From Streptomyces alboflavus (GTDB taxonomy: Bacteria > Actinomycetota > Actinomycetes > Streptomycetales > Streptomycetaceae), in assembly GCF_000716675.1 (NCBI RefSeq), contig NZ_JNXT01000106.1:1-16481 (forward strand): a stretch of DNA of 16,481 nucleotides. Reading direction: 5' to 3'. Both the position numbers and the translations under genes were made by a program. Position 1 is the first letter of the stretch. The number at the start of each line of letters is the position of its first letter. Below the pieces are notes generated by a model. That model was not told the DNA's origin. It worked only from the letters and a program-made list of their open reading frames with translations, and ran no database searches. Shown here one piece after another: positions 1 to 6,044 of the stretch.

Positions 1-1170
1 CTCCCCCCACTCACCTGGCCCCGCCCCCTCCGCTACCTCCCGCACACCCTGATCGCCCTCGCGGCCACAGCGCTCTCCGCGACGGGCGCGGACCTGACGG
101 CCCGCCTCCTGGCGGTGGCCCACGCGGCCACCCTGCTCCTGGCCCTGCGCAGGCCGACCTCCGCGTACTGGCTGTCGCTCATCTGCTTCGCGGCGATCTG
201 CATCGCCCACCCGCCCACACACGACAACGAGTTGTGGGCCTGGCTGGTCCTCGCGGGCGTCCTGTTCCTGCTCGCCCTGCGCGTCCCCCTGCTCCCGGCG
301 GCGACGGCGGCGGCCCTGAGCGCGGCTCTGGGAGCGGCCCTGAAGCTGCTCGGCGCGGGCGTCGGATCCTGGTCGACGGTCGCGACCGGCACCGCGCTGT
401 ACGCCACCGCCCTCCTCGCGGGAGCGATCCGCAGGGGTCGCCGCGAGGACCGTGCCCGCCTCGCCGAACAGATCGAGGCGACGGCGGCGGAGCGGGCGCG
501 GCGCACGGTCCTGGAGGAGCGCGCCCGCATCGCCCGCGAGCTGCACGACGTGGTGGCCCACCACATGTCGCTGATCTCCATCCAGGCCGACGCGGCGCCC
601 TACCGCGTCCCGGACCCGCCGGGCGAACTGGTCACGGAGTTCGCGGCGATCCGCGCGGGCGCCCTGGAGGGCCTGGCCGAACTGCGCCGCCTGCTGGGCC
701 TGCTGCGCGCGGAGTCCGCCGACGACGCCCCGGCCGACACCACCCCGCAGCCTTCCCTGGAGCAGCTCGACGCCCTCCTGTCCCAGGTGCGGGCCACCGG
801 CCTGCCGGTGACCGCGCGCGTGACGGGAACCCGCCGCGCGCTCCCGCCGGGCGTGGAGCTGTCGGCGTACCGCATCGTCCAGGAGGCGCTCAGCAACACC
901 CTGCGCCACGCCCCGGGCGCCGCCACGGCCGTGGAACTCGGCTACGGTCACACCACGTTGACCCTGCGCGTCACCAACGGCCCGGCCACCGGGGCCGCCC
1001 CGCCCTCGCCGGGCGCGGGCCACGGCCTCACGGGCATGCGGGAGCGCGTCGCCATGCTCGGCGGCGACTTCGCCGCGGGCCCCGCACCGGAGGGCGGGTA
1101 CGAAGTGACCGCGACCCTCCCCACCCACACCGCCCCACCGCTCTCCCCCGACAAGGACTCCCCCGCATGA
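1..1170 (+). CDS. Two-component sensor histidine kinase, DesK/NarL type (5' truncated)
   Basis: Membrane sensor kinase that should autophosphorylate on histidine and pass the phosphate to the response regulator encoded next. The frame is open from base 1, so the true start lies outside the window; a GTG at 115 is probably internal. About 389 residues are visible. The first ~140 residues contain several hydrophobic stretches typical of a multi-pass sensor. A cytoplasmic helix (bases ~430-520) leads into a HisKA_3 dimerisation box, RIARELHDVVAHHMS, with the phospho-acceptor His codon at 544-546. The ATPase domain has an N-box (QEALSNTLRHAP, Asn codon 895-897) and a GHGLTGMRERV G-box near 1018-1050. 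The stop overlaps the next start (ATGA, 1167-1170), showing coupled translation. The signal it senses cannot be told from sequence. Confidence 0.9.
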   Translation, partial: LPPLTWPRPLRYLPHTLIALAATALSATGADLTARLLAVAHAATLLLALRRPTSAYWLSLICFAAICIAHPPTHDNELWAWLVLAGVLFLLALRVPLLPAATAAALSAALGAALKLLGAGVGSWSTVATGTALYATALLAGAIRRGRREDRARLAEQIEATAAERARRTVLEERARIARELHDVVAHHMSLISIQADAAPYRVPDPPGELVTEFAAIRAGALEGLAELRRLLGLLRAESADDAPADTTPQPSLEQLDALLSQVRATGLPVTARVTGTRRALPPGVELSAYRIVQEALSNTLRHAPGAATAVELGYGHTTLTLRVTNGPATGAAPPSPGAGHGLTGMRERVAMLGGDFAAGPAPEGGYEVTATLPTHTAPPLSPDKDSPA

Positions 1171-1859
1171 CGATCCGCGTGGTGATCGCCGACGACCAGG
1201 CGATGGTCCGGGACGCGTTCTCGGTCCTGCTCGGCGCCCAGCCGGACATCGAGGTCGTCGGCACGGCAGCGGACGGGGCGGAGGCCGTGGACCTCGCGGC
1301 GGACCTGCGTCCCGACGTGATCGTGATGGACATCCGCATGCCCGGCGTCGACGGCATCGACGCGACCCGCCGCATCACCGCGCACCCCGACACCCACCCG
1401 AAGGTCCTGGTCCTGACCACCTTCAACCTCGACGAGTACGTGTACGAGGCGCTGCGCGCGGGCGCCGCGGGCTTCCTGCTCAAGGACGCGTCGGGCGTCG
1501 AACTCGCCGAGGCCGTACGCGTCGTGGCGGGCGGCGCCGCGCTGCTCTCGCCGGACCTCACCCGGCGCCTCATCGCGGAGTTCGCCCGCATCGGCACCGG
1601 GCCCGTGCGGGCCTCCGGCGCCCGGGTCGAGGGGCTGACCGGCCGGGAGACGGAGGTGCTCGCCCGGATCGCGCAGGGCCTGTCCAACACGGAGATCGCC
1701 GCCGCGCTCACCGTCGCCGAGGAGACGGTCAAGACCCACGTGGGCCGCATCCTGCACAAGCTCCAACTGCGCGACCGCACCCAGGCCGCGGTGTTCGCGT
1801 ACGAGAGCGGCCTCGTCGTACCGGGCGGCGGGCGGGGCCCGGGCCTGTCCGGGAGGTAG
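1167..1859 (+). CDS. Two-component response regulator, NarL/FixJ family
   Basis: DNA-binding response regulator of 230 residues, partner of the overlapping upstream kinase. The receiver domain (about 3-120) has the acidic pair D9-D10, phospho-acceptor D55 in VIVMDIRMPG, the conserved Thr at 84-85 and K106 in FLLKDAS. The C-terminal LuxR-type helix-turn-helix (about 155-215) has the family pattern LTGRETEVLARIAQGLSNTE followed by VKTHVGRILHKL. The ATG at 1167 is fixed by the four-base overlap with the kinase stop. It probably controls its own operon or nearby genes; the secreted lipase 128 bp downstream is a possible but unproven target. A hairpin begins over the stop codon. Confidence 0.93.
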   Translation: MTIRVVIADDQAMVRDAFSVLLGAQPDIEVVGTAADGAEAVDLAADLRPDVIVMDIRMPGVDGIDATRRITAHPDTHPKVLVLTTFNLDEYVYEALRAGAAGFLLKDASGVELAEAVRVVAGGAALLSPDLTRRLIAEFARIGTGPVRASGARVEGLTGRETEVLARIAQGLSNTEIAAALTVAEETVKTHVGRILHKLQLRDRTQAAVFAYESGLVVPGGGRGPGLSGR

Positions 1860-1890
1860 CTCCCGGGAGCCACGCCCGGAGTTGGCTCCC
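1849..1890 (+). terminator. Overlapping hairpins after the response-regulator gene
   Basis: Two perfect inverted repeats share a segment. The first is CCGGGAG (1849-1855) / CTCCCGG (1860-1866) with loop GTAG containing the stop codon. The second is GGGAGCCA (1865-1872) / TGGCTCCC (1883-1890) with a 10-base loop. No T-run follows, so this would be a T-less actinobacterial terminator or an mRNA 3'-end stabiliser. Function is inferred from position. Confidence 0.45.
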
Positions 1891-1972
1891 CGGCGGGACT
1901 CGCCCCCACACCCCCGGCTCCTACGTTGAAGTCGCCGAGGCCGCCCGCAGCGAACGGGTGCGGCCGTGAGAC

Positions 1973-1978
1973 AAGGAG
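1973..1978 (+). promoter_or_regulatory. Ribosome binding site of secreted lipase gene
   Basis: AAGGAG lies 9 bases before the ATG at 1988, a strong Shine-Dalgarno match that fixes the start. An in-frame alternative further upstream is not needed. Confidence 0.8.
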
Positions 1979-1987
1979 CCCACCGCC

Positions 1988-3199
1988 ATGAAGTCGCGCC
2001 GCCACCGGGCCGTCGCCGCCCTCCTCACCTGCGCCCTCACCGGCGGGGCCACGGCCCTCGCCACCGGCGCCCAAGCGGCCCCCACCCGGGACGACACCGC
2101 GAACGCCGGCCCCGCGTTCACCCGCCCCGAGGCCCCGGGCCCGCAGCTGCGCCTGCCGAAGCCGACCGGCCCCCGCGCCGTCGGCCGCACGTCCCTGCAC
2201 CTGACGGACCACAGCCGCCGCGACCCCTGGGTGCCGAGGTCCGGCGACCGGGAGCTGATGGTGTCGCTGTACTACCCCGCGCGGAACGGCACCGGCACCC
2301 CGGTGCCGTACATGAGCGTCGAAGGTGCCCGGCTCTTCCTGGAGGACCGGGGCATCGAGGGCGTCCCCGCCGAGGTCCTGAGCGGCACCCGCACCCACAC
2401 CCGCGCCGGCGCGCGCCCCGCCCCCGGCTCGTACCCCCTGCTGGTCCTCTCCCCCGGCTTCTCCGTGCCCGGCACCACCCTCACGGGCCTGGCCGAGGAG
2501 CTGACGAGCCGGGGGTACGTCGTCGCGGTCGTCGACCACGCCTACGAGGCCGTCGGCGTGGAGTTCCCCGGCCGGGGCATCCTGCCGTGCGCGGCCTGCG
2601 GACGGGTCGACGGCGACACCGTCGGGTCCGCCGCGAAGGGCCGCGCCAAGGACCTGCGCTTCGTCCTGGACCGGTTGGCCGGCTCCCGGCCGGTGTGGCG
2701 GCACGCGGGCCTGATCGACAAGAAGCGCGTCGGCATGGGCGGGCACTCGCTCGGCGGCGCGGGCGCGGCGGCGGCCACGGCGGGCGACGCGCGGGTGCGG
2801 GCCGCGGTGAACATGGACGGGCCGTTCGTCGACGTCGGCCCCTCGTCGGGCCTGTCCGGCCGTCCGATGCTGCTGATGGGGACGGCGGCGGACCACAGCG
2901 GCCGGGACAAGGAGTGGGAGGCGGCCTGGACCAAGCTCAACGGCTGGAAGCGCTGGCTACGGGTGGCGGGCGCGGACCACTTCGCCTTCACCGACCTGGC
3001 ACCGCTGGCCGGGCAACTGGGCGAGGACACTCCGGACGGCCTGCCGGGCCGCCGCGCGGCGGCGATCACGGGGGCCTACGTCGGAGCGTTCTTCGACCAG
3101 CACCTGCGCGCCCGCCCACACCCGATCCTGAACGGCCCGAGCGCCACGAACCCCGAGGTCACCTTCCATCACCTCGCCCGCCCCGGCACACAGAAGTAG
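1988..3199 (+). CDS. Secreted alpha/beta hydrolase, PAF-acetylhydrolase/lipase-like
   Basis: Probable exported esterase or lipase of 403 residues. The N-terminus is a Sec signal peptide: basic MKSRRHR, a hydrophobic core to about residue 26, and AQA-AP as the likely cleavage site (30/31). The nucleophile elbow is G252-H253-S254-L255-G256 (GxSxG). D278 in NMDG and H331 in GADHFAF have spacing close to the Ser-Asp-His triad of the PAF-acetylhydrolase II family, so S254/D278/H331 is the inferred triad. LSPGFS (154-159) resembles the oxyanion-loop strand. Two cysteines (CAAC, 201/204) could form a disulfide outside the cell. Start is set by AAGGAG 9 bases upstream. A TANNNT hexamer, TACGTT (1922-1927), could be its -10 box, but no convincing -35 was found. 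The substrate is unknown. Confidence 0.88.
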   Translation: MKSRRHRAVAALLTCALTGGATALATGAQAAPTRDDTANAGPAFTRPEAPGPQLRLPKPTGPRAVGRTSLHLTDHSRRDPWVPRSGDRELMVSLYYPARNGTGTPVPYMSVEGARLFLEDRGIEGVPAEVLSGTRTHTRAGARPAPGSYPLLVLSPGFSVPGTTLTGLAEELTSRGYVVAVVDHAYEAVGVEFPGRGILPCAACGRVDGDTVGSAAKGRAKDLRFVLDRLAGSRPVWRHAGLIDKKRVGMGGHSLGGAGAAAATAGDARVRAAVNMDGPFVDVGPSSGLSGRPMLLMGTAADHSGRDKEWEAAWTKLNGWKRWLRVAGADHFAFTDLAPLAGQLGEDTPDGLPGRRAAAITGAYVGAFFDQHLRARPHPILNGPSATNPEVTFHHLARPGTQK

Positions 3200-3250
3200 C
3201 GTTTCCGCAAGCCGGTCCGGGGCGGTCGCACATTGCCGCCGCCCCGGGTC

Positions 3251-3279
3251 TGGGCACCCGGAGCACACCGGTTGATAAT
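3251..3279 (+). promoter_or_regulatory. Candidate HrdB-type promoter of kinase gene
   Basis: TGGGCA (3251-3256) and GATAAT (3274-3279), spaced 17 bases, match the vegetative -35/-10 consensus at 4/6 and 5/6 positions. If real, transcription starts near 3286. The ATG at 3278 in the kinase frame would then lie inside the -10 box and could not be the start codon. Confidence 0.45.
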
Positions 3280-3391
3280 GGCTCGGACCACCGCCGAGGA
3301 GCCATGCCTGCAGAGGCGGGGCCGACCAGGACCACGGGGGTCAGCAGGGCCGAGAGGGGCCGTCACGGCCGCCCCGTCGGCGAGACCACTG

Positions 3392-4042
3392 GTGAGAAGG
3401 TTCACAGCATTGGGTTCCCATCCCCCGATACCCACCCGAGTCGTGCTGCTCGCCGGCCCCTCCGGCTCGGGCAAGTCGTCGTTCGCGTCCCGCACGGGGC
3501 TGCCCGTGCTGTGCCTCGACGACTTCTACAAGGAAGGCACCGACCCGTCGCTGCCTCAGGTCGCCGGCACTTCGGACATCGACTGGGACTCCCCGCTGTC
3601 CTGGGACGCCGACGTGGCCCTCGCCGCGATCGGCGAGCTGTGCCGCACCGGCCGCACCCGGGTCCCGGTGTACGACATCGCGACGAGCGCGCGGACCGGC
3701 GAGGAGGCCCTCGACATCGAGCGCACGCCGCTGTTCATCGCGGAGGGCATCTTCGCCGCCGACATCGTGGAACGCTGCCGTGAGATGGGGGTCCTCGCGG
3801 ACGCGATCTGTCTGCGCGGCCGCCCCTCGACGACGTTCCGGCGCCGCCTCCTGCGCGATCTGCGCGAGGGCCGCAAGTCCGTGCCGTTCCTGCTGCGCCG
3901 CGGCTGGCGCCTGATGCGCGCGGAGCGCTCCATCGTGGCCCGCCAGACGGCGCTCGGCGCGCACGCCTGCGGCAAGGAGGAGGCCCTCGGCCGCCTCGCG
4001 GCAGCGGCGGCGGGCCGCGTGAAGGCTCGCGCCGCGGCATGA
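3392..4042 (+). CDS. Uridine kinase-like P-loop ATP-binding protein
   Basis: Small P-loop kinase of about 216 residues, similar to uridine kinase/phosphoribulokinase-type enzymes that phosphorylate a nucleoside or small metabolite with ATP. Walker A is GPSGSGKSS (22-30). LDDFYKEG (42-49) is the uridine-kinase-like segment, followed by IDWDSPLSWD (63-72), VYDI (93-96) and a Walker-B-like LFIAEGIF (114-121). A basic lid-like stretch, RRRLLRDLREGRKS, lies at 150-163. The start is uncertain. The frame opens at TTG 3233 and has an ATG at 3278, but a likely promoter overlaps that ATG and the early residues are low in complexity. GTG 3392 is preferred; TTG 3410, with GAGAAGG 9 bases upstream, is an equally good choice. 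It stands alone between the lipase and a terminator. The substrate is not proven. Confidence 0.8.
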   Translation: MRRFTALGSHPPIPTRVVLLAGPSGSGKSSFASRTGLPVLCLDDFYKEGTDPSLPQVAGTSDIDWDSPLSWDADVALAAIGELCRTGRTRVPVYDIATSARTGEEALDIERTPLFIAEGIFAADIVERCREMGVLADAICLRGRPSTTFRRRLLRDLREGRKSVPFLLRRGWRLMRAERSIVARQTALGAHACGKEEALGRLAAAAAGRVKARAAA

Positions 4043-4080
4043 GTGTTTCGCTTGATGTGCGGTGCGAATCTGCGGGCTGT

Positions 4081-4112
4081 CTGTGGCTGGTCGCGCAGTT
4101 CCCCGCGCCCCT
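4081..4112 (+). repeat. Dispersed Streptomyces intergenic repeat (GTGGCTGGTCGCGCAGTTCC type)
   Basis: The stretch beginning CTGTGGCTGGTCGCGCAG and ending CCCCGCGCCCCTT is, from memory, a high-copy intergenic sequence in many Streptomyces genomes. It runs straight into the tandem 40-base duplication. Its role is unknown; copy number needs a genome search. Confidence 0.6.
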
Positions 4113-4188
4113 TGGGCGGGCCGTCTGAGCCCACACAGCACTTCAACGCTCTTGGGCAGGCCGTCTGAGCCCACACAGCACTTCAACG
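4111..4188. repeat. Tandem 40-bp direct duplication
   Basis: 4111-4148 and 4151-4188 are 38-base copies differing at one position (CTTGGGCGGG versus CTTGGGCAGG), giving a period of 40. Each ends ...CACACAGCACTTCAACG. The near identity indicates a recent duplication. Confidence 0.9.
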
Positions 4189-4192
4189 GAAA

Positions 4193-4235
4193 ACAGCGGG
4201 CCCGGAAAGACCCCCCGGCCTTCCGGTCCCGCTGT
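4193..4235 (-). terminator. Intrinsic terminator of sigQ, possibly bidirectional
   Basis: A 15-base inverted repeat, ACAGCGGGCCCGGAA (4193-4207) and TTCCGGTCCCGCTGT (4221-4235), has one mismatch and a 13-base loop. Read on the minus strand the stem is followed at once by TTTT, the form of an intrinsic terminator for sigQ. On the plus strand it is followed by CTGTTTCCCCC, so it may also stop the kinase transcript. Confidence 0.8.
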
Positions 4236-4241
4236 CTGTTT

Positions 4242-4336
4242 CCCCCGTTGGTCCCCGTATCCCCCGTGGACCCCCGTTCCCCCCTGTTTCCCCGTGGGTT
4301 CCCACCACCCCCCAGATTCCCCCGGGTGGGTCCCCC
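4242..4336 (-). other. C-tract array, G-quadruplex-prone on the minus strand
   Basis: Runs of four to six C occur at 4242-4246, 4253-4256, 4261-4265, 4271-4275, 4279-4284, 4290-4293, 4308-4313, 4319-4323 and 4332-4336. The first six are separated by only 3-6 bases. On the sigQ (minus) strand these are G4-G6 tracts with short loops, fitting the standard G-quadruplex pattern. The segment lies between the sigQ stop and its terminator, so it would be transcribed as a 3' UTR. Confidence 0.7.
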
Positions 4337-4388
4337 TTTACTGCTTCCGCCGCCTCCCCCGAAGCGACGGCCCCGTGTCCCCCCGTCC

Positions 4389-5165
4389 TCAGGCGACCAG
4401 TTCGCCGAAGGACTCCTCCTGGTCACGGCCGAAGCTGAGGACCTCGTCCTCGCGCAGCCGGCGGAGCGACCGCCAGATGCTGGACTTCACCGTGCCCACG
4501 CTGATGTCGAGGATGTCCGCGATCTCCGGGTCCGTGCGGCCCTCGTAGTAACGAAGGACCAGCATGGTGCGCTGGAGTTCGGGCAGCCGGGCCAGGGCCT
4601 GCCACAGCACGGCGCGCAGCTCGGTGCCGCGCATCGCGTCCGTGTCGCCCACCGTCTCCGGCAGTTCCTCGGTCGGGTACTCGTTGAGCTTGCGGCGGCG
4701 CCAGGCGCTGATGTGCAGGTTCGTCATCGTGCGCCGCAGATAGCCGCCGACGGCGGCCTTGTCGCTGATCCTGTCCCAGGCGCGGTACGTGGAGAAGAGG
4801 GCGCTCTGCAGCAGGTCCTCGGCCTCGAACCGGTCACCGGTCAGGTGGTAGGCGGTGGCGTACAGGGAGGCGCGGCGCTCCTGGACGTACGCGGTGAACG
4901 CCGCTTCGGCGTCCTCGCTGCCCGTCCGGGTCTGCGTCCGCTCCCCCGAGACCTCCCTGTACGCGGCTCCCCCGTGAGCTCCCCCGTCACCGCCGCCCTT
5001 GAGTGCGTCAACCACCGTCATGTACGCGGTGTGCTGACGCCCGGTGCCGCGAGCGCACCCCCGCCCGCTCACGGCACCGGACTTCTCGTGCTTCTCAGAA
5101 CTCCGGTGGACGTCGTGCAGACGCGTGACAACTGCGCTTGAGCTGGTGCTGTGCAGCGTGTTCAT
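4389..5165 (-). CDS. sigQ: SigE-family RNA polymerase sigma factor SigQ
   Basis: Group 4 sigma-70 factor of 258 residues that should redirect RNA polymerase to a special promoter set. Region 2 (about 92-160) includes FEAEDLLQSALFSTYRAWDR and the WRRRKLNE segment. Region 4 (about 185-240) has LARLPELQRTMLVLRYYEG and the helix-turn-helix DPEIADILDISVGTVKSS. The first ~85 residues are a Gly/Ser/Thr-rich extension unusual for the group. ATG 5165 is chosen because it follows a GGGGGG-containing leader and gives the N-terminus (MNTLHS) I recall from S. coelicolor SigQ; ATG 5021 is a shorter alternative without a ribosome site. It is divergent from afsQ1, and in S. coelicolor sigQ is reported as an AfsQ1 target affecting antibiotic production. 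No anti-sigma gene adjoins it. Confidence 0.9.
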   Translation of the reverse strand: MNTLHSTSSSAVVTRLHDVHRSSEKHEKSGAVSGRGCARGTGRQHTAYMTVVDALKGGGDGGAHGGAAYREVSGERTQTRTGSEDAEAAFTAYVQERRASLYATAYHLTGDRFEAEDLLQSALFSTYRAWDRISDKAAVGGYLRRTMTNLHISAWRRRKLNEYPTEELPETVGDTDAMRGTELRAVLWQALARLPELQRTMLVLRYYEGRTDPEIADILDISVGTVKSSIWRSLRRLREDEVLSFGRDQEESFGELVA

Positions 5166-5247
5166 CTCGCGCCCCCCGTCGTGGAGTCTGGGATTTCCGT
5201 GTGACCAAAACTCTGCCCGGCCCACTTCATGGCGGTGTCCCCCGACT

Positions 5248-5270
5248 GTCACAGGCCTGCAACAGGCCTC
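5248..5270. promoter_or_regulatory. Candidate AfsQ1 operator between sigQ and afsQ1
   Basis: On the plus strand GTCAC (5248-5252), six bases, then GCAAC (5259-5263) fits the reported AfsQ1 motif GTnAC-n6-GTnAC at 9 of 10 positions. It is part of an 11-base direct repeat: ACAGGCCT occurs at 5251-5258 and 5262-5269. An 11-base spacing is typical of tandem OmpR-family dimers. It sits 83 bases from the sigQ start and about 104 from afsQ1. Confidence 0.6.
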
Positions 5271-5366
5271 GTGGCACCGAAAGGGCTCCCCTTACTCGTG
5301 TGGGTGCGGTGTGAGACCCCCGCCAACAGTCGAACTGGGCCCGCACCATGGGACAGAATGACGTTT

Positions 5367-6044
5367 GTGCCTTCCCTGTTGCTGATCGAGGACGACGACG
5401 CCATCCGGACGGCCCTGGAGCTTTCGCTGACGCGCCAGGGCCACCGGGTGGCCACCGCTGCCACCGGCGAGGACGGTCTGAAGCTGCTCGGCGAGCAGCG
5501 TCCGGACCTGATCGTGCTGGATGTGATGCTGCCGGGCATCGACGGCTTCGAGGTGTGCCGTCGCATCCGGCGCACCGACCAGCTGCCGATCATCCTGCTG
5601 ACCGCGCGCAACGACGACATCGACGTGGTCGTGGGCCTGGAGTCCGGTGCCGACGACTATGTGGTGAAACCCGTGCAGGGGCGGGTGCTCGACGCTCGTA
5701 TCCGCGCGGTGCTGCGCCGCGGCGAGCGCGAGGCCAACGACGCGGCCACGTTCGGTTCGCTGGTGATCGACCGCGCGGCGATGACGGTGACGAAGAACGG
5801 CGAGGACCTGCAGCTGACGCCGACGGAGCTGCGGCTGCTCCTGGAGCTGAGCCGCAGGCCCGGGCAGGCGCTGTCGCGCCAGCAGCTGCTCCGCCTGGTG
5901 TGGGAGCACGACTACCTCGGTGACTCGCGGCTCGTCGACGCCTGTGTGCAGCGGCTGCGCGCGAAGGTGGAGGACGTGCCGTCCTCGCCGACGCTGATCC
6001 GTACGGTGCGCGGCGTGGGATACCGGCTGGACACGCCTCAGTGA
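5367..6044 (+). CDS. afsQ1: Response regulator AfsQ1 (OmpR/PhoB family)
   Basis: DNA-binding response regulator that, with AfsQ2, controls antibiotic production and development in S. coelicolor under particular nitrogen conditions. From GTG 5367 it has 225 residues, the length I recall for AfsQ1. The receiver domain has E8-D9-D10-D11, phospho-acceptor D52 in LIVLDVMLPGIDG, T79 and K101 in VVKP. The C-terminal winged helix (about 130-222) has LTPTELRLLLELSRRPGQ, the recognition region LVDACVQRLRAK and the wing TVRGVGYRL. GTG 5367 is preferred because GGGACAG ends 10 bases before it; ATG 5358 in the same frame would add three residues but leave almost no spacing. It overlaps afsQ2 by four bases and diverges from sigQ. 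Confidence 0.93.
   Translation: MPSLLLIEDDDAIRTALELSLTRQGHRVATAATGEDGLKLLGEQRPDLIVLDVMLPGIDGFEVCRRIRRTDQLPIILLTARNDDIDVVVGLESGADDYVVKPVQGRVLDARIRAVLRRGEREANDAATFGSLVIDRAAMTVTKNGEDLQLTPTELRLLLELSRRPGQALSRQQLLRLVWEHDYLGDSRLVDACVQRLRAKVEDVPSSPTLIRTVRGVGYRLDTPQ

Larger units (their letters stand above)
4043..4388. other. Gene-free region between kinase and sigQ
   Basis: 346 bases between two converging genes with no credible coding sequence; the open frames across it have no domain or Streptomyces codon pattern. It holds, in order, a copy of a common Streptomyces repeat, a tandem 40-base duplication, a long hairpin terminator and a C-tract-rich segment, each listed separately. Confidence 0.75.

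Noticed and set aside
1028..2896. Very long minus-strand open frame opposite the response regulator and lipase
   Set aside because: It is a high-GC shadow frame. Both plus-strand genes have clear domains and start sites.
3233..3391. N-terminal extension of the kinase frame from TTG 3233 or ATG 3278
   Set aside because: Low-complexity sequence with no family match, and ATG 3278 lies in a likely -10 box.
5354..5359. CAGAAT as a -10 box giving a leaderless afsQ1 message
   Set aside because: No -35 box at proper spacing was found, and GGGACAG can serve as a ribosome site for GTG 5367.
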